DNA of 64,000 nt. Origin: Sipunculus nudus. Its lineage: Eukaryota; Annelida; Sipuncula; Golfingiida; Sipunculidae. The DNA is taken from contig CM049316.1 in the NCBI GenBank assembly GCA_026874595.1, positions 9,290,839-9,354,838 of the forward strand, in the 5' to 3' direction. A program made the translations under genes and the position numbers. Of the stretch, positions 1 to 11,686 are shown one piece after another (position 1 is the stretch's first letter; each line of letters opens with the position of its first letter). The notes below the pieces were generated by a model, which was not told the DNA's origin, ran no database searches, and saw only the letters and a list, made by a program, of their open reading frames with translations.

Positions 1-227
1 ATTTGTGCATCAAAAGCCTTGAGTAGAGAGATGCTATATTGTTTAGTATGGCCTGTGTGTCATGCATGTCGTGCTAAAAAGGGTAATAACACAAAGGAAT
101 GTGACAGTTTTAGCTCTCACACTATGTTGTGTATTAAATTCTTTATGTTATTCCTCAGGGCTGTCTGTGGGTTGGCATAACTGGGCACCACTGTATTATG
201 GTCAATTATTACAACATTATTACTTGG

Positions 228-480
228 GACTAGGGGCCTGGACAGCTTAGTGGTAAAATGCTTGGCTCTCTCCGATGGCAACCTGGGTTCGATCCCTGGC
301 GTGGCTGTGAGAGTGGGCTGTAGTTGCCCGTCCAAGGCGGGTGGTTTTCTCTGGGTACACCTGTTTCCTCCACCCCTGCAGACTACTGAACGCCATCACC
401 GGAGCCATAGACAGTGCCTAGATTAGTTATAATAACTATTTGTACAATCCATGTAAAATAAATAAGTTTATATAACAAGT
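228..480 (+). mobile_element. tRNA-derived SINE
   Basis: The head carries an A-box-like segment (cagcttagtggtaaaatgc) and a good B-box (gggttcgatccc, about 272-283), the internal RNA polymerase III promoter of a tRNA. The would-be acceptor arms do not pair, so this is not a working tRNA gene. A tRNA-unrelated body follows (about 310-420), then an AT-rich tail with a repeated tttatataaca unit. That order is typical of a SINE. The family is not assigned, and the 3' boundary is approximate. Confidence 0.65.
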
Positions 481-536
481 TTATATAACACGGTGAGTTG
501 GTATTTTCATTCACTCTAGAAATATCTGCTTGGTCT

Positions 537-810
537 TTAACCCTTTACTGTTTACAAGCCACTAAAGAGCACTCTAAATGGGCAACTAGAATGCCATGAT
601 ATGTATAGATTCTTTCAGGACAAAAATATTGCATATTATTTCTAAGTTTCAATGATTTTCAATAATCTTCAGCAAACCCTCTTAGTGGCAACTGTTGAAA
701 ATTTGATAAAGATCCATAAAAAGCTTGAAAAGATATGGCTGTTAGTGTAAATATAAATAGTGTCAGAATTTGTCAGAAATCTAAAATAAATGTAAACAGT
801 AAAGGGTTAA
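537..810. mobile_element. piggyBac-like MITE with perfect 20-bp ends
   Basis: The ends 537-556 (TTAACCCTTTACTGTTTACA) and 791-810 are perfect reverse complements. Both terminate in TTAA, the target-site duplication of piggyBac transposons, followed by CCC, the usual start of a piggyBac terminal repeat. The interior is about 230 bp, AT-rich and non-coding, so the element would be non-autonomous. The perfect ends suggest a fairly recent insertion. Confidence 0.8.
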
Positions 811-822
811 TATACAGTGGAA

Positions 823-1258
823 CCTCCTTAATACAGACAATAACATGTCTTGGGATTTTGACCATAATACAGAGGTGTCCAAATCATGGAGGTTATACAC
901 CATACAGTTCCTAATTTAGTCAGGGGCCTCCCATTATCTGAGGCCATTTCCCTACCACATGATCAGGACAGAAGATGTCCTGACATAGGAGAGTTATTGA
1001 ATATAAATCTCGGTATTTTACAATTTATTCCTGCCTGCGCATTTGTGCCAATCAGCTGTCATTGCTAAACATCTGCCCCTTACAACTGGAACAGCAAGTG
1101 AATGTGTTCGTACAGGTATAACAAGGTGGCCTCACATGTACCTCACAGACCCTCCAATAACATGTTGTGTGTTTGATGGCTGATTTTGGTTGTACAGGAT
1201 TTCTCCTGAAGTTGAAAGCAATTATAATAGAGAGGTGCCTGAATTAGAGGCTACATGT
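823..1258. mobile_element. possible degenerate MITE
   Basis: The left end reads TACAGTGGAACCTCC and the right end, reverse-complemented, reads TACATGTAGCCTCTAATTC. The match is imperfect but resembles the better-preserved element at 5638-5802, which starts TACAGTGAAACC. No protein is encoded. This could be chance similarity. Confidence 0.3.
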
Positions 1259-1264
1259 AAGTCC

Positions 1265-1475
1265 ACAATTCACAGGACAGCCTTAGGTGTTCCTATTAGG
1301 TATAGATATCACATTCTACAGGACAGCCTTAGGTGTTCTTAATCACAAGGAGTGGGGGGGGAGGGGGGTTGTCTGTGACAATTCAGATGACAGCCTTAGG
1401 TGTTCCTAATAAGGGGTGTCACATTCCAGATGACAGCCTTAGGTGTTCCTAATAGGGTGTGTCACATTCCACAGG
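1265..1475. repeat. minisatellite, four diverged units
   Basis: The core GACAGCCTTAGGTGTTC occurs four times (about 1274, 1323, 1391, 1431), mostly followed by an aatagg/ggtgtcacattc segment, giving units of about 40-68 bp. A G-run interrupts the second unit. No gene is visible here. Confidence 0.7.
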
Positions 1476-4400
1476 ACTGCCCTTTGATGCAGATCTTTAC
1501 TGTATTCATGTACAAATCCAAAATGAAGGGATAGCTAGTGGCCATTTTCTGACAGTGAGTGGCCACTTCTACATCAATTTGTAAAAACACCCACAAGTAA
1601 TCCACTTTCGCTGAAAAAAAAAATGATAGGCTGGTGTATGAGTACTGTTGGTCTTTACTGCATCCAAAGTTTCATGATATTTTCTCTTTCTTTTTTGGTT
1701 AAGTGTACTATAATTAATTGCTTTATATGTTAAATATTATATATCAGACATAGCTGCCCTTAAGATATATAGCATTATACTGACAAAATATAAAAGCACA
1801 GAATCATATTTACACTGTATATAATCATGGTTAATATTGAATTGACACTATATTCCCCATAAAACCTGTAAAACCCACAAAACCCAGGTTTACTAAGAAA
1901 AAAATCCACTGGGCTGGGCTTAATGCTTAAAACCCAGGTTTGCCAAACCCTGTAAGGACAGCCTGTTCCATATGGGGGTGCCCCATGGCAGTCTCATGCA
2001 GGTTGTCCTAATAAGAAGGGGGCAGGAGTGTAGGGGTTGCTGTAAGGAGTGGTTCCCCTTTACGTGAATGATAAAGGGGTAAAATTAAAAACCACACCTA
2101 GTGAAGACATTGTGCTTGAATACCCCTCTACTGTATCATGATGTGGTGTGTTTATATCAGTACAGGTGGTTTGGTTCACAAAGGTCTGATGCATGACACC
2201 TGAAGTATTTAACCTCACTCAACAGGATATCTCATACAGCATCTCCATAGTATGGATGTTAATATTATTAGTTAATAGTTGACATAAATAAATGAATTAA
2301 TTTTAGGATATACAGGTAATTAACAAAAGAATTGGCTGGATGATGAATTCTTTAGTATTACCAACATACTCTTTAATATAACGCTGATATCCAGAAGTTT
2401 ATACCTGGGTATAACCTATTTTACCCAGCCAAGGTAAAAACCTGGGTTTTACCCAGGTGTTGTTTAAAAAATGGGTAGTCCTGTCCAGATATGATCTTTG
2501 AAGCATAAAATGGAAAGAGTTTCTGTTTGTGAAACAAGTGATATCAGTACACCTGATTCACGAAGGGAAAAAACATGACGAGTATCAGACTGGCTCTCAA
2601 GAGTCATCATTTATTTCCTTATTTGAATGAGTTGTTTTGCACATGGAATATCTTACATTCACAAGGGTTTTCCTGCTGATGTAAAAACTGCCAGTTCCAT
2701 GATAATTGTCAAGATATCAATGATCCCTCCAGTTTCATTTGATCATCTCATGAGATCTTTACTCTTAGTTTACTTATTACACAAATGTCATTCAGTTACT
2801 TACTCATTTAAAAAGTGAAACTCTTCAAAACAATAATTGTGTTCATGTGTGTGTGTGTCATTACACTTCTCAGAAAAGTTTATCATAATTAAATGTGGAG
2901 AATACTTCAGTAGCCCTTGATTTATGATTGTGATCATGTATTCACCAGGAGCATGTAAGCGTGCATTAAATAACCATACACAGAACACATGTAGATATAC
3001 TGTGTGCCAGTTGAGGACATATGTACGACCCCTCATTACATATGGAGTAGGCATATGTTTGTTTGATCTATTTTTAGAAACTTGGTGGGCTGGGATTTCC
3101 ACACACATGAAAGTAACAATTAATGTATATAAGGAAGTGCTATACCTAGTTACTGTTATAAGAAGAATTGTCAGAGCTTTGTCAAACATTATCAACTGAA
3201 TACACAAAATAGGTGGGTTATTATTGTTGATAATTAAGTGGATTAATATACATTAATATACATATTTGACAGATGGTTTTGTTTGATTGTTTATCACTGG
3301 TCCCTGGATCACACTCAAACATGTATTTGTTACACTAGCTGTTAGCTGAAAGTTTTATACATGTGTATTATTAATATATACTTGTTTGAGGTACTCAGTT
3401 CCTGAGAATTTATGTGATATTTGTTGTATTGTAAACCATTACTTTGATAAAGGTACAGGCAAAACAGTGCCCCAATTGTTACTATTCATGGTCCTTTCAC
3501 TTTTTTGGTATACACATGTTATCTGTTCACCAGATTTATAATTTTAAATAAGTTCCTATTACACAAAGTGAGTTCAAAACATGCCAACTTAGTGGTTAAT
3601 TTTACCTAAAATAATTGTACCATAGATATATCCTAGATTCTGTACTACTCGCACATAGAGTGTAAACAAGTTCAGATCCCTTAAATTCATCTGTGAGGTG
3701 ATCTTGATATTTGATCTAATTTTACCTTTATGGTCAGTTAACAATTGGAGAATCTTTTTGTCACATTGATTTAAATAAGTCACATCATATTAACTGAACT
3801 TACTGATATTTAGCCAAGTATGGAAAGGTGACAGAGTATCAGCATATGGACATCAATCTTAATCTAACATAAAGTCTCGGTAATGATATGCTTCTTATGC
3901 TAGATGATGGAATCAAGGTACATAATGATTAAAAAAAAATTAATTTATGGTTTCATAAAATATGTTCATGTTCCTTTATATAGGTTTCTCCGTTTTTCTT
4001 TGTTTACAGTTTGGAATGTATGGGTTTCATTAAATGTCTGCTTACATGCACAATCTTTTTGATAAAAAGCTATTTAGTTCAGTAGAAATAATCCCTCTCA
4101 GCCTAAGCACTCAGCACTAAACAAAGCCAGAAACATTCAAATGAGTGAAAAAAAGGTTTATTATTCAGTATACTTAAAATTTACAGGTAGTTTTTGTGCC
4201 TGTAAAAAGTGGTTCTGGGTAACTGCTAAAAATGTACTTCATGCCACCAACAGTATTCCCAAGTACCAAAGATTGAATTTAATTGTAATAAATTGCCATG
4301 TATAGATATAGTAATAATTACACTAGTTGTGATGGTTGACTGTCATGTACCAATATAACAAAATCCATCAACCCATCTGATGACCTATGTCCATTATTTA

Positions 4401-4615
4401 GTGGATCATACTTCATATTATGTTGATATATCAATAAATATTAATTTATCATTATGTATCCGTTAAACATTGTGTTCTTCCCATTATAGATTGGATATTG
4501 TATGTTTGTTTGATGCAGCCAAAATAATGTATTTTTAGGATACTGGTATTGCCTTAGTGATATAGTCAGATAGACCGTATGATTTGACTTTGAATTATTC
4601 TGTGTTTAATTTCAG
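1476..4615. other. intergenic or 5' non-coding DNA upstream of the first LRR gene
   Basis: AT-rich sequence with short, unrelated open frames on both strands and no recognisable protein motif. It should contain the promoter and one or more 5' untranslated exons of the LRR gene, because that gene's first coding exon begins at a splice acceptor (AG at 4614-4615). I could not place those exons. Confidence 0.5.
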
Positions 4616-4616
4616 G

Positions 4617-7600
4617 ATGGCGTTCTACATGTTCGTCCTTGTTATGGTCCATGTGTTACTGATCCTGGGCCCAACACAGGGTCAGACAAGCCAGTGTCCA
4701 TCCGGGTTACCTGATACCTGTAAATGTGAAGGAAAGAGACTCTCGTGCGTCGCTGTGGGGCTCACAGAGATGCCGCCACCTGACCTAATGACAGGATTCA
4801 CTACCATAGAGCTGGACCATAACTCGATTCAGTTTATACCCAAGTTATCATACCCCAGTGCTGTGAGTCTGAGTATTTCATATAACAGGATCCAGAATAT
4901 CTCAGACGGGGCTTTTAGTGAGCTGACCTCTCTGAATCATTTATACCTTGTTGGTAATAAACTGACCAAACTTAGAGCCAAAATGTTTACAGGACTTGGA
5001 AACCTTCACAGCCTCAGCCTGGCATCCAATCAGATCAAAGAAATCAACCCACATGACCTTTGTCCTGGACGTCTGCAGAATCTGAGAGAGCTGGTCCTCT
5101 CCAGCAATCACATTGAATCCCTCAATAAGAAAGACACTTTTGGGTTTAAGAATCTGAGTAAAATATATTTGAGCCACAATGGGTTAAAAACTGTGCCATC
5201 AAATGCCTTTACTTTTGCCAGCTCATTGAAAGAAATGCATTTGGATCATAACGATATTTCACACATCCCTGCTGAGGCTTTTAAATTTTTCACGGGCTTG
5301 CAGCTATTGAACCTGGACACTACAGGCCTAGCCTCATTAGAAGACGACACCTTTGTTGGTTTGACGCAACTGACAGAACTCGATTTAGGTAACAACAAGT
5401 TGACAGACATTTCCTCGAATGTCCTGAGACCCTTGGATAAATTGCAGAAGCTACATTTACAGAACAACCAGCTGAGCTCACTAAACTGGGAAGCGTTTCC
5501 ATGGATACAGCTCAAGGAGGTCCGACTTGGAAACAATCCATGGACATGTAATTGTAAAGTACACTGGATGAATTCAGCAGGCCTCGGACATAAAGACCAG
5601 GAAAATGTCACGTAAGTAATGGTTATATATATATACATACAGTGAAACCCCAAACTTAAGACCACCAATAGGGCGTCAATAAAGTGGTCATCTGACCAAG
5701 GTCTGATATAAAGAGCAGAAAATAATTGGGTCCTTGAAAAAGTTGTTGTCATTTTGAGGTGATCACTAAAATGAGGTGTCCGTTAGGGGAGGCTTTACTG
5801 TATTCTCAAAATGCCATGACCTTGCTGCTGTTTCAAATGTCTGCTGAAGTTTTGCTGAGGACAGACAAAGATTCCTCATGAAGCTATTATACACACTGTT
5901 TATGTCTGTCAGGTTCATGTGGTGTTGAAGTTTCAGTGGTCTCCAGCTTTCAATGACCTGTTTCTTTTGTCAGGGGCAAAATAAGGTGTGGGTTAAATGT
6001 GACTATATGAGTTGATTGTTTCTAAACATGTTAGAAAATAACCAATCAGTTTATCCAGGTAACTGATCCACAGGTGCAGTAAACAGAAATTAAATAAAAA
6101 AATAAAAAAACATAATTTTCAATTGGAAAAATGAAATTTTCAATGACTGATGTTTGTACAGTGGAGAAGTATTTAAAACTTAATTGAAGCACTCTGAATC
6201 CGTGAACCTCCCAATGAATCAAATACAGTATCTTTAGTTAATGAAACAATACACCAGTTTAGTCCCAACTTCCATATGGGAAGAGTCTGTTAACCACGCC
6301 ATGATAATACACAGTTTATCTTTAGATGATATCTTATCCTTGGATTCACCTGCTCAAGGACTTCATGGTTCCCATGCATTCCATATCCTCGATGCTGAGT
6401 CATTGATACATGTGTATTGGTCCAAACTGGACCTAATGTTGTTTTGGACTGGACCACCAGGGGGCAGGAAGTCCAAGTCTGCATCTATAGATATACACAA
6501 TCTAAAGGCATAATTAAAACCAGTATAATAACACCACTGTAGGAAAACCTTTCAATTTTAATATAATGTGATATGATTTGTATTGAGGGTTATAGCTGAT
6601 TTTTTTGGTACTAAATAAAGTCTTCAGACCTAGTTATGCCTGGTTGATGATATTTTATTGCATTAAATGATTGAAAATAAAAATCAAGCTCTTTCAAGTC
6701 ATATTCAGTCAGTATAAAAAGTATAGTAAAGTGATTAAACCATTTATATTGTCAGTTAATAGAATAAATATAAAATGAAATACATTTTCAGTTATTCAAA
6801 ATTGATAGGCATCCATACCAGTTAGCTGATATCCTATTAGCCAAGAAAGCATTATATTGGATCTGGTATTGCATATCTTATCTAAAATATTTGAAGTTTT
6901 CTAAAAGTAGAAATGACCCTTTCTTCTCCTGAATTAAGTCCTCCAATCCCATCTGAATCAGGGAATTTAATGAGAACTGATAGATATTTGTATTGATAAC
7001 AAACTGTAGAATTTCACAATGGTTTGTAAATAGTTCATTAATTTTCATTTTTTTTCTCTTTTTCTTGAAATATTAATTTTGTGCCATGTTAAAATCAGGA
7101 AAAGTTTTTTGCTTGAACCTGTTTAAGCATCAAGTTGCATTAATTTCCTTTGGAATTTATAGAAAAATAAATTCTTGTGAACTAAAGAATGGATCAATGA
7201 ATAAAATCCTTGATGTGGTCCATACTGTGTATTATCCAAGGTATAATGTACAAGGTGTATCATTCAATCTGAGTAATAATTTAGTGTTGATTGTTGTTTC
7301 AGCGTGTTATAAAATGACCTACCTTAATTCTGTTTTTCATTTTGTTCCACACAGGTGCACCAGTCCACCTGAGTATAACAGTCAGTCCTTGTTCAACGTG
7401 ACCATGTTGTTACGATGCAAGGATAAAAACCGGTCCGGCACGCTGGCCATCGCCATTGGTATCCCCATCCTCATCATCTGTGTCCTCCTCCTCATCTTCT
7501 TCATTTACCGTGCGATGAAGACGCGTCAGAGCGACAAGCGCAAGTCTGTCAGGTACAGTGCCGTCTACAGGGATACTGTGGAATCGAAACACGATCCTAC

Positions 7601-7628
7601 CAAGCCTAGACCTGTCACAAACTTGTAG
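4617..7628 (+). CDS. leucine-rich-repeat single-pass membrane protein, 422 aa
   Basis: Two coding exons: 4617-5611 and 7355-7628 (1269 nt). The intron has a GTAAGT donor at 5612 and an ACAG acceptor ending at 7354, and splits a Thr codon. The ATG at 4617 lies just after an acceptor and starts a clear signal peptide (residues 1 to about 22). LRRNT cysteines are C27, C35, C37 and C44. About ten LRRs follow (residues 60-300; LxxLxLxxNxL/I pattern). The LRRCT starts NPWTCNC and has C311, C313, C333 and C353, the last two from exon 2. A membrane span lies at about 361-383. The 39-residue basic tail contains YSAVY (399-403). The protein should sit at the cell surface with LRRs outside; its ligand is unknown. 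LRRNT-LRR-LRRCT proteins serve in immunity and cell adhesion. It is paralogous to the gene at 34405-36427. Confidence 0.92.
5638..5802. mobile_element. 165-bp MITE inside the LRR gene intron
   Basis: The left end TACAGTGAAACCCC and the reverse complement of the right end, TACAGTAAAGCCTCC, form imperfect terminal inverted repeats starting at TA, as in Tc1/mariner-type MITEs. It lies 27 bp inside the intron (5612-7354) and does not disturb the splice donor. Confidence 0.6.
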
Positions 7629-8385
7629 ATAGACTGTTCCTATCAGAACTTCTTGTGACTTTAATGCGTAATGCTCTCTTGTTAAAGATTCATTATAGGC
7701 ACAGGAACATTTCATATATGACAAAACGTTTCAATGTAGGTGCAGATCCTGAGGGTCCTCAAAGAGAAAATAAAAGACGGCTGAATATGGAAAAAATGCC
7801 CCAGTAACTTGGGATATGATGTACATATCTCATAACTGGGAATATATTGTGATACGTTTCCCGGGCTCTGCTTTCGGTGGATTGGTAGGAAGGGGGAGGG
7901 GTGAGGGCAGTGTCCTGCCCATTTTTCTGCCATTAGTTCCTATGCCTACGTCAGCCTGGTCATGTAAGCTCCTCAGGTTAAATAGTAGAAAAACATATCA
8001 AGATTTAGGCAGGGAAGATACTGATATTGTTAGTGAAATTTTACATCCACAAATAGAAGTGTTTGAAATATGCAGAAAATATACAGAATTTAGTTTTCTC
8101 AAATAAGCAAATGAGTTTATTATCAGGCCTTACAATGCGTCTTCCAATATTTATAGGGTTGGAGTTGTTTTGATAGTAGTGTGAATGTACTACACATGTA
8201 AAAAGTGTATTTTTTATCAGAATTACTTATAATCATGTACATTTTAGCAATTTGTATATACCAGGTGCCAGGGGCATAGCAAGTGTTAGACCATTCCGTT
8301 TGTTAGATTTAGTTTTATAATGTTATAGACTGTATTTTTACATGGATAAATGTTTATGGTAATAAAAGAGGAATCAGTGGACATT
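7629..8385 (+). other. probable 3' untranslated region and polyadenylation signal of the first LRR gene
   Basis: This follows the stop codon (7626-7628). An AATAAA at 8361-8366 is the most plausible polyadenylation signal. Nothing coding is recognisable. The end is approximate. Confidence 0.45.
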
Positions 8386-9231
8386 ACTTTAATTGTTGCT
8401 TCATTTTTCAAATGAACATGAGATGTTTGCTGTTGCGAACAGGACAGTGCTTTTAAAATGACATTGGTCAGCCTAACAGTGATAAGTTTTTGTCTCTGTT
8501 ATGATAAGATGGTTGTAAGTTTGGCAGTTTGTTTTTATCTTGCTCCAATAGTGGAGTCATCTCAAACACAAATGCTGTCATTTCATCATCATAGTTTTAT
8601 GCTCAAATACTTCAATTTTGCCTCACATTTTTTTACATATGTATCCAAGCAGGTCTACAACCATACCTTATATATATATATTTTTTGCTACAAAACTCTG
8701 TAAGACTGTAACTGTGACTTTCATAAAGATTGTCATAACATTGAGTAAAATATATTAACCTTTAAATTAACGTTTAGGCAGATGCCCTAGTGAAGTCCAT
8801 GTTAAGTATGTTCAGTATTTAATTGTCTTAACATTATATACTATAAGTGCCTTATGAAAATTTTACTCGTCAAACATTCGCAGAAATTTACATTTCTGAA
8901 GACAATTTATTGACACAGTCTATAGAGCAGCCATATACAGTGGTTCTTTCTTACTGTGGATGCTGTCTGGACTTGGTTATTTGCTTGTAATAGTGAGGTT
9001 CTTGTATTAGAGAATTTACTGTACTTCAGGGGTTTTGGATGTTTTGATTACATATCACAGGATTGTTACAGGAGATGTATTTGTAATGGGAAATGTAAGT
9101 AAGAGAGAGGTGATCTTAATGAAGAGGTGCCCATAAAAGGATAGAGGTTAATTTCCATGAACTAGTTTTCCCATTTCCACAGTTCTTTCATTTTTTAATA
9201 AATCAGCTATACTCCTTACAGGAGAAGGAGT

Positions 9232-9292
<61 letters not shown>

Positions 9293-10776
9293 AACATATA
9301 AAATATATCTTATATAAGAGATTAAAAAGAACTGACTCTTTATTTGGATTGAAAAAAAAAATAATTCGAAATATTAAGTAGGAGTTTGAAACTTCTGTAG
9401 CATGGACTGTTTGTGTGATTGGTCAGACTTGGACGCCATCTGGTGGCCATCTGATCAACTCTTAGTAAACTTAAAGTTAGGTTCAGCATTTGTGGCATAG
9501 TTTATTGAATCTGTTATGATATTCATTGCAATGATTCCATTGACAGGGAGAGAATGGTATACTTAACATGTTCATACAAAATTAATGTGTTTTGGTTTTA
9601 GTTAGAAACTCATAGCATACACTTTTGTGTACATCAGAATTTAGCTGAATATGCATGGATTTCAAAACAGTAAACTGTGGAATTTTTATGTACATGTGTT
9701 GAGACTGAAATGCCAAAGTAAACCAGTACATGCCTAATTTTTACTGCAATTTCTATATTACCAATAGAAGTACCAAGTGAACTGGTTGAGTTCTGAACTA
9801 AAATGGATTCTGATATATACACTGTGATATATATCTTTTTATGCAACTCCATTCCTTTATGTATTCCATATAATGTGGTGAGGATATTCCAGTTTTGTAT
9901 GTTTTATATATATGTGAAAATACACCATGTTATACAGTATCTCAAACAGTATCATCAGTAAGTATTATTCAGTAACTGCTGCTGTATTACAAGTTGTGCC
10001 TTGCATGTATGAGTTATCATGAAACAGGAGTTGATAATCTTACATTCATAATGCGACTATTATAGAGTGAACATATCAAAATGCTTACTGTGATTATGGT
10101 ACCTCTGTACCTGCACCCCTGATAACATGCAGTTGAGTCAGAACTTGCTTAATTTATATAGACAGCCCAAGCAAGAGCTTGATCCACACTTACATGTGTA
10201 AAACACCGTTAAATTGTTGCTTTACATACAAATTTGAATGCTTTAAAATTTCATCATGATTTTTGAAAGACAAATGATATTTTGTAGTTAACACCTTTTA
10301 GGCCAGAATTGTGATATGCACACCATTAATTGTATCTTTGTAGCTTACAGTTGGTCAAACAAAGGGGTTACATAAAATCTGTAAAAATTATTAGCAAGTT
10401 ACAATGCTTTTGATGGTAGCTGTGTTAGCGTTTGGCTGTTAGTGAATTGACTGAAGTCAGGTTATTGATGTATGAGCATTTGTAGGATTTTTTTTGTTTG
10501 TTAACTTTTTACTCTTTTATAAACATGTTATACTTCAGATTTTAATTCTAAAATTATAAAATTTGGACAGAAATAAATTTCTTTGAAGGCAGAGATGTTT
10601 TAGGGGCATGTATTATCCATAAAGAAAAATAAAATGATATTTAGACTTCATGACTTATTAATGAATATTACATGTAATAAGAGAAAAACAGTATGGTGTC
10701 TTCTGTGTATATACGCCGTAGTTTTTGTGCAGCGTTTACAGGTGAGCTGATTAAAGGGATGTTCAAGTTAATATAT
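8386..10776. other. intergenic DNA with an (AT)n microsatellite
   Basis: No gene is recognised. It holds an (AT)n tract at about 9236-9288 and short AT-rich open frames without protein character. Confidence 0.5.
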
Positions 10777-11400
10777 CTGGCGTAGCCAGGATTTAGGGAG
10801 GGGAAGGGCCGAAATGTTTGACAAAGTTAATCGATGTACATTTATATACGTACGTATATATATATATATATAAAATGCATATTCATGTTTTAATTCATAT
10901 TAGAAATATTAGTTGTACAAGATGAATAAATAAAAAATATATATTTGCAGGATCAAACCTAATGAAATGTTGAATTATCAATAAACAATACATTAATTAT
11001 TACGGCATGTGCAATGCATACAGGACACCTCAGCCCTCTAATGAGATGATTGTAGCTCAAGTTTTCTCAGATGTCGCCTGGCTAACTACGATGTTACATC
11101 ATGAGGATCGATCTAAGTGTCTCCGTGCACTGACATCAGGGAGTCTCTCAATCCCCATGGTGAACCCAGCCTGTTCTTAAACAGTTTTAGCGTGCTTTTG
11201 GAGCAGTATTTGTACTGAAACAAGTGCTTAATCTGCGGATACCAAATACACGGATTTCATTATCGTGTTCTCGAAATTTTTATCATTATTAAACCAAGTT
11301 AAATTCCGGGAGGACGGGAAGTTCTGGATTCGAGGGGGCGGGGGGGCATGGGCGTATTGGATTCGAGGGGGGGGGGGGGGGCTACGCCCTTGGGTTTGGC
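10777..11400. repeat. possible repeat with GGCGTAGCC ends
   Basis: GGCGTAGCC near 10780 and its reverse complement GGCTACGCC near 11382-11390 bracket about 610 bp. The right side has G-runs next to repeated GGATTCGAGGGGG. There is no coding potential apart from low-complexity frames. It may be a non-autonomous element or two fragments. Confidence 0.35.
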
Positions 11401-11557
11401 TGGTACAGTCGGCAAATCTAATAAGACTTGCCGTTGCTATATGGCAGAACTTGGAACTGCCACCTTTCGGCAAAATATGTAACTTATTTATGGTCATGAG
11501 CCATGAAAGAAGCTTCACACAGTTGTCTATAAATGTATGTGCTGGTATTTATTTAAT

Positions 11558-11686
11558 TTAATTCAGGTACAAACAGTTACTACTGTCCAGACGAATCTGA
11601 CCAGTCACTAACCTCTCCAGTTCCGGTCCTTCCTCAATGTCATTACAGTCCACAGGCCTTGATCCGCTGCCTTCAGGGAAAGAAAC
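11558..11686 (-). CDS. candidate terminal exon of an unidentified minus-strand gene
   Basis: On the minus strand a TTATTTTAG acceptor (AG at 11688-11687) is followed by an open frame of 42 codons ending in TAA at 11558. The frame is acidic and of balanced composition (it includes GSRPVDCNDIEEGPELERL), unlike surrounding AT-rich noise. An AATAAA at 11548-11553 follows within a few bases. I do not recognise the protein and see no upstream exon. It could equally be part of a dispersed repeat. Confidence 0.25.
   Translation of the reverse strand, partial: VSFPEGSGSRPVDCNDIEEGPELERLVTGQIRLDSSNCLYLN

Noticed and set aside
235-310. A tRNA gene suggested by the B-box.
   Set aside because: The flanking acceptor-stem bases do not pair and a long tail follows, so it is called a SINE head.
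4584-4616. A longer N-terminus for the first LRR protein beginning at 4584.
   Set aside because: It starts at TTG and reads across a splice acceptor; the ATG at 4617 gives a good signal peptide.
7086-7354. A 180-codon frame extending upstream of the LRR tail exon.
   Set aside because: It is intron read-through; the acceptor ending at 7354 joins in frame with the first exon.
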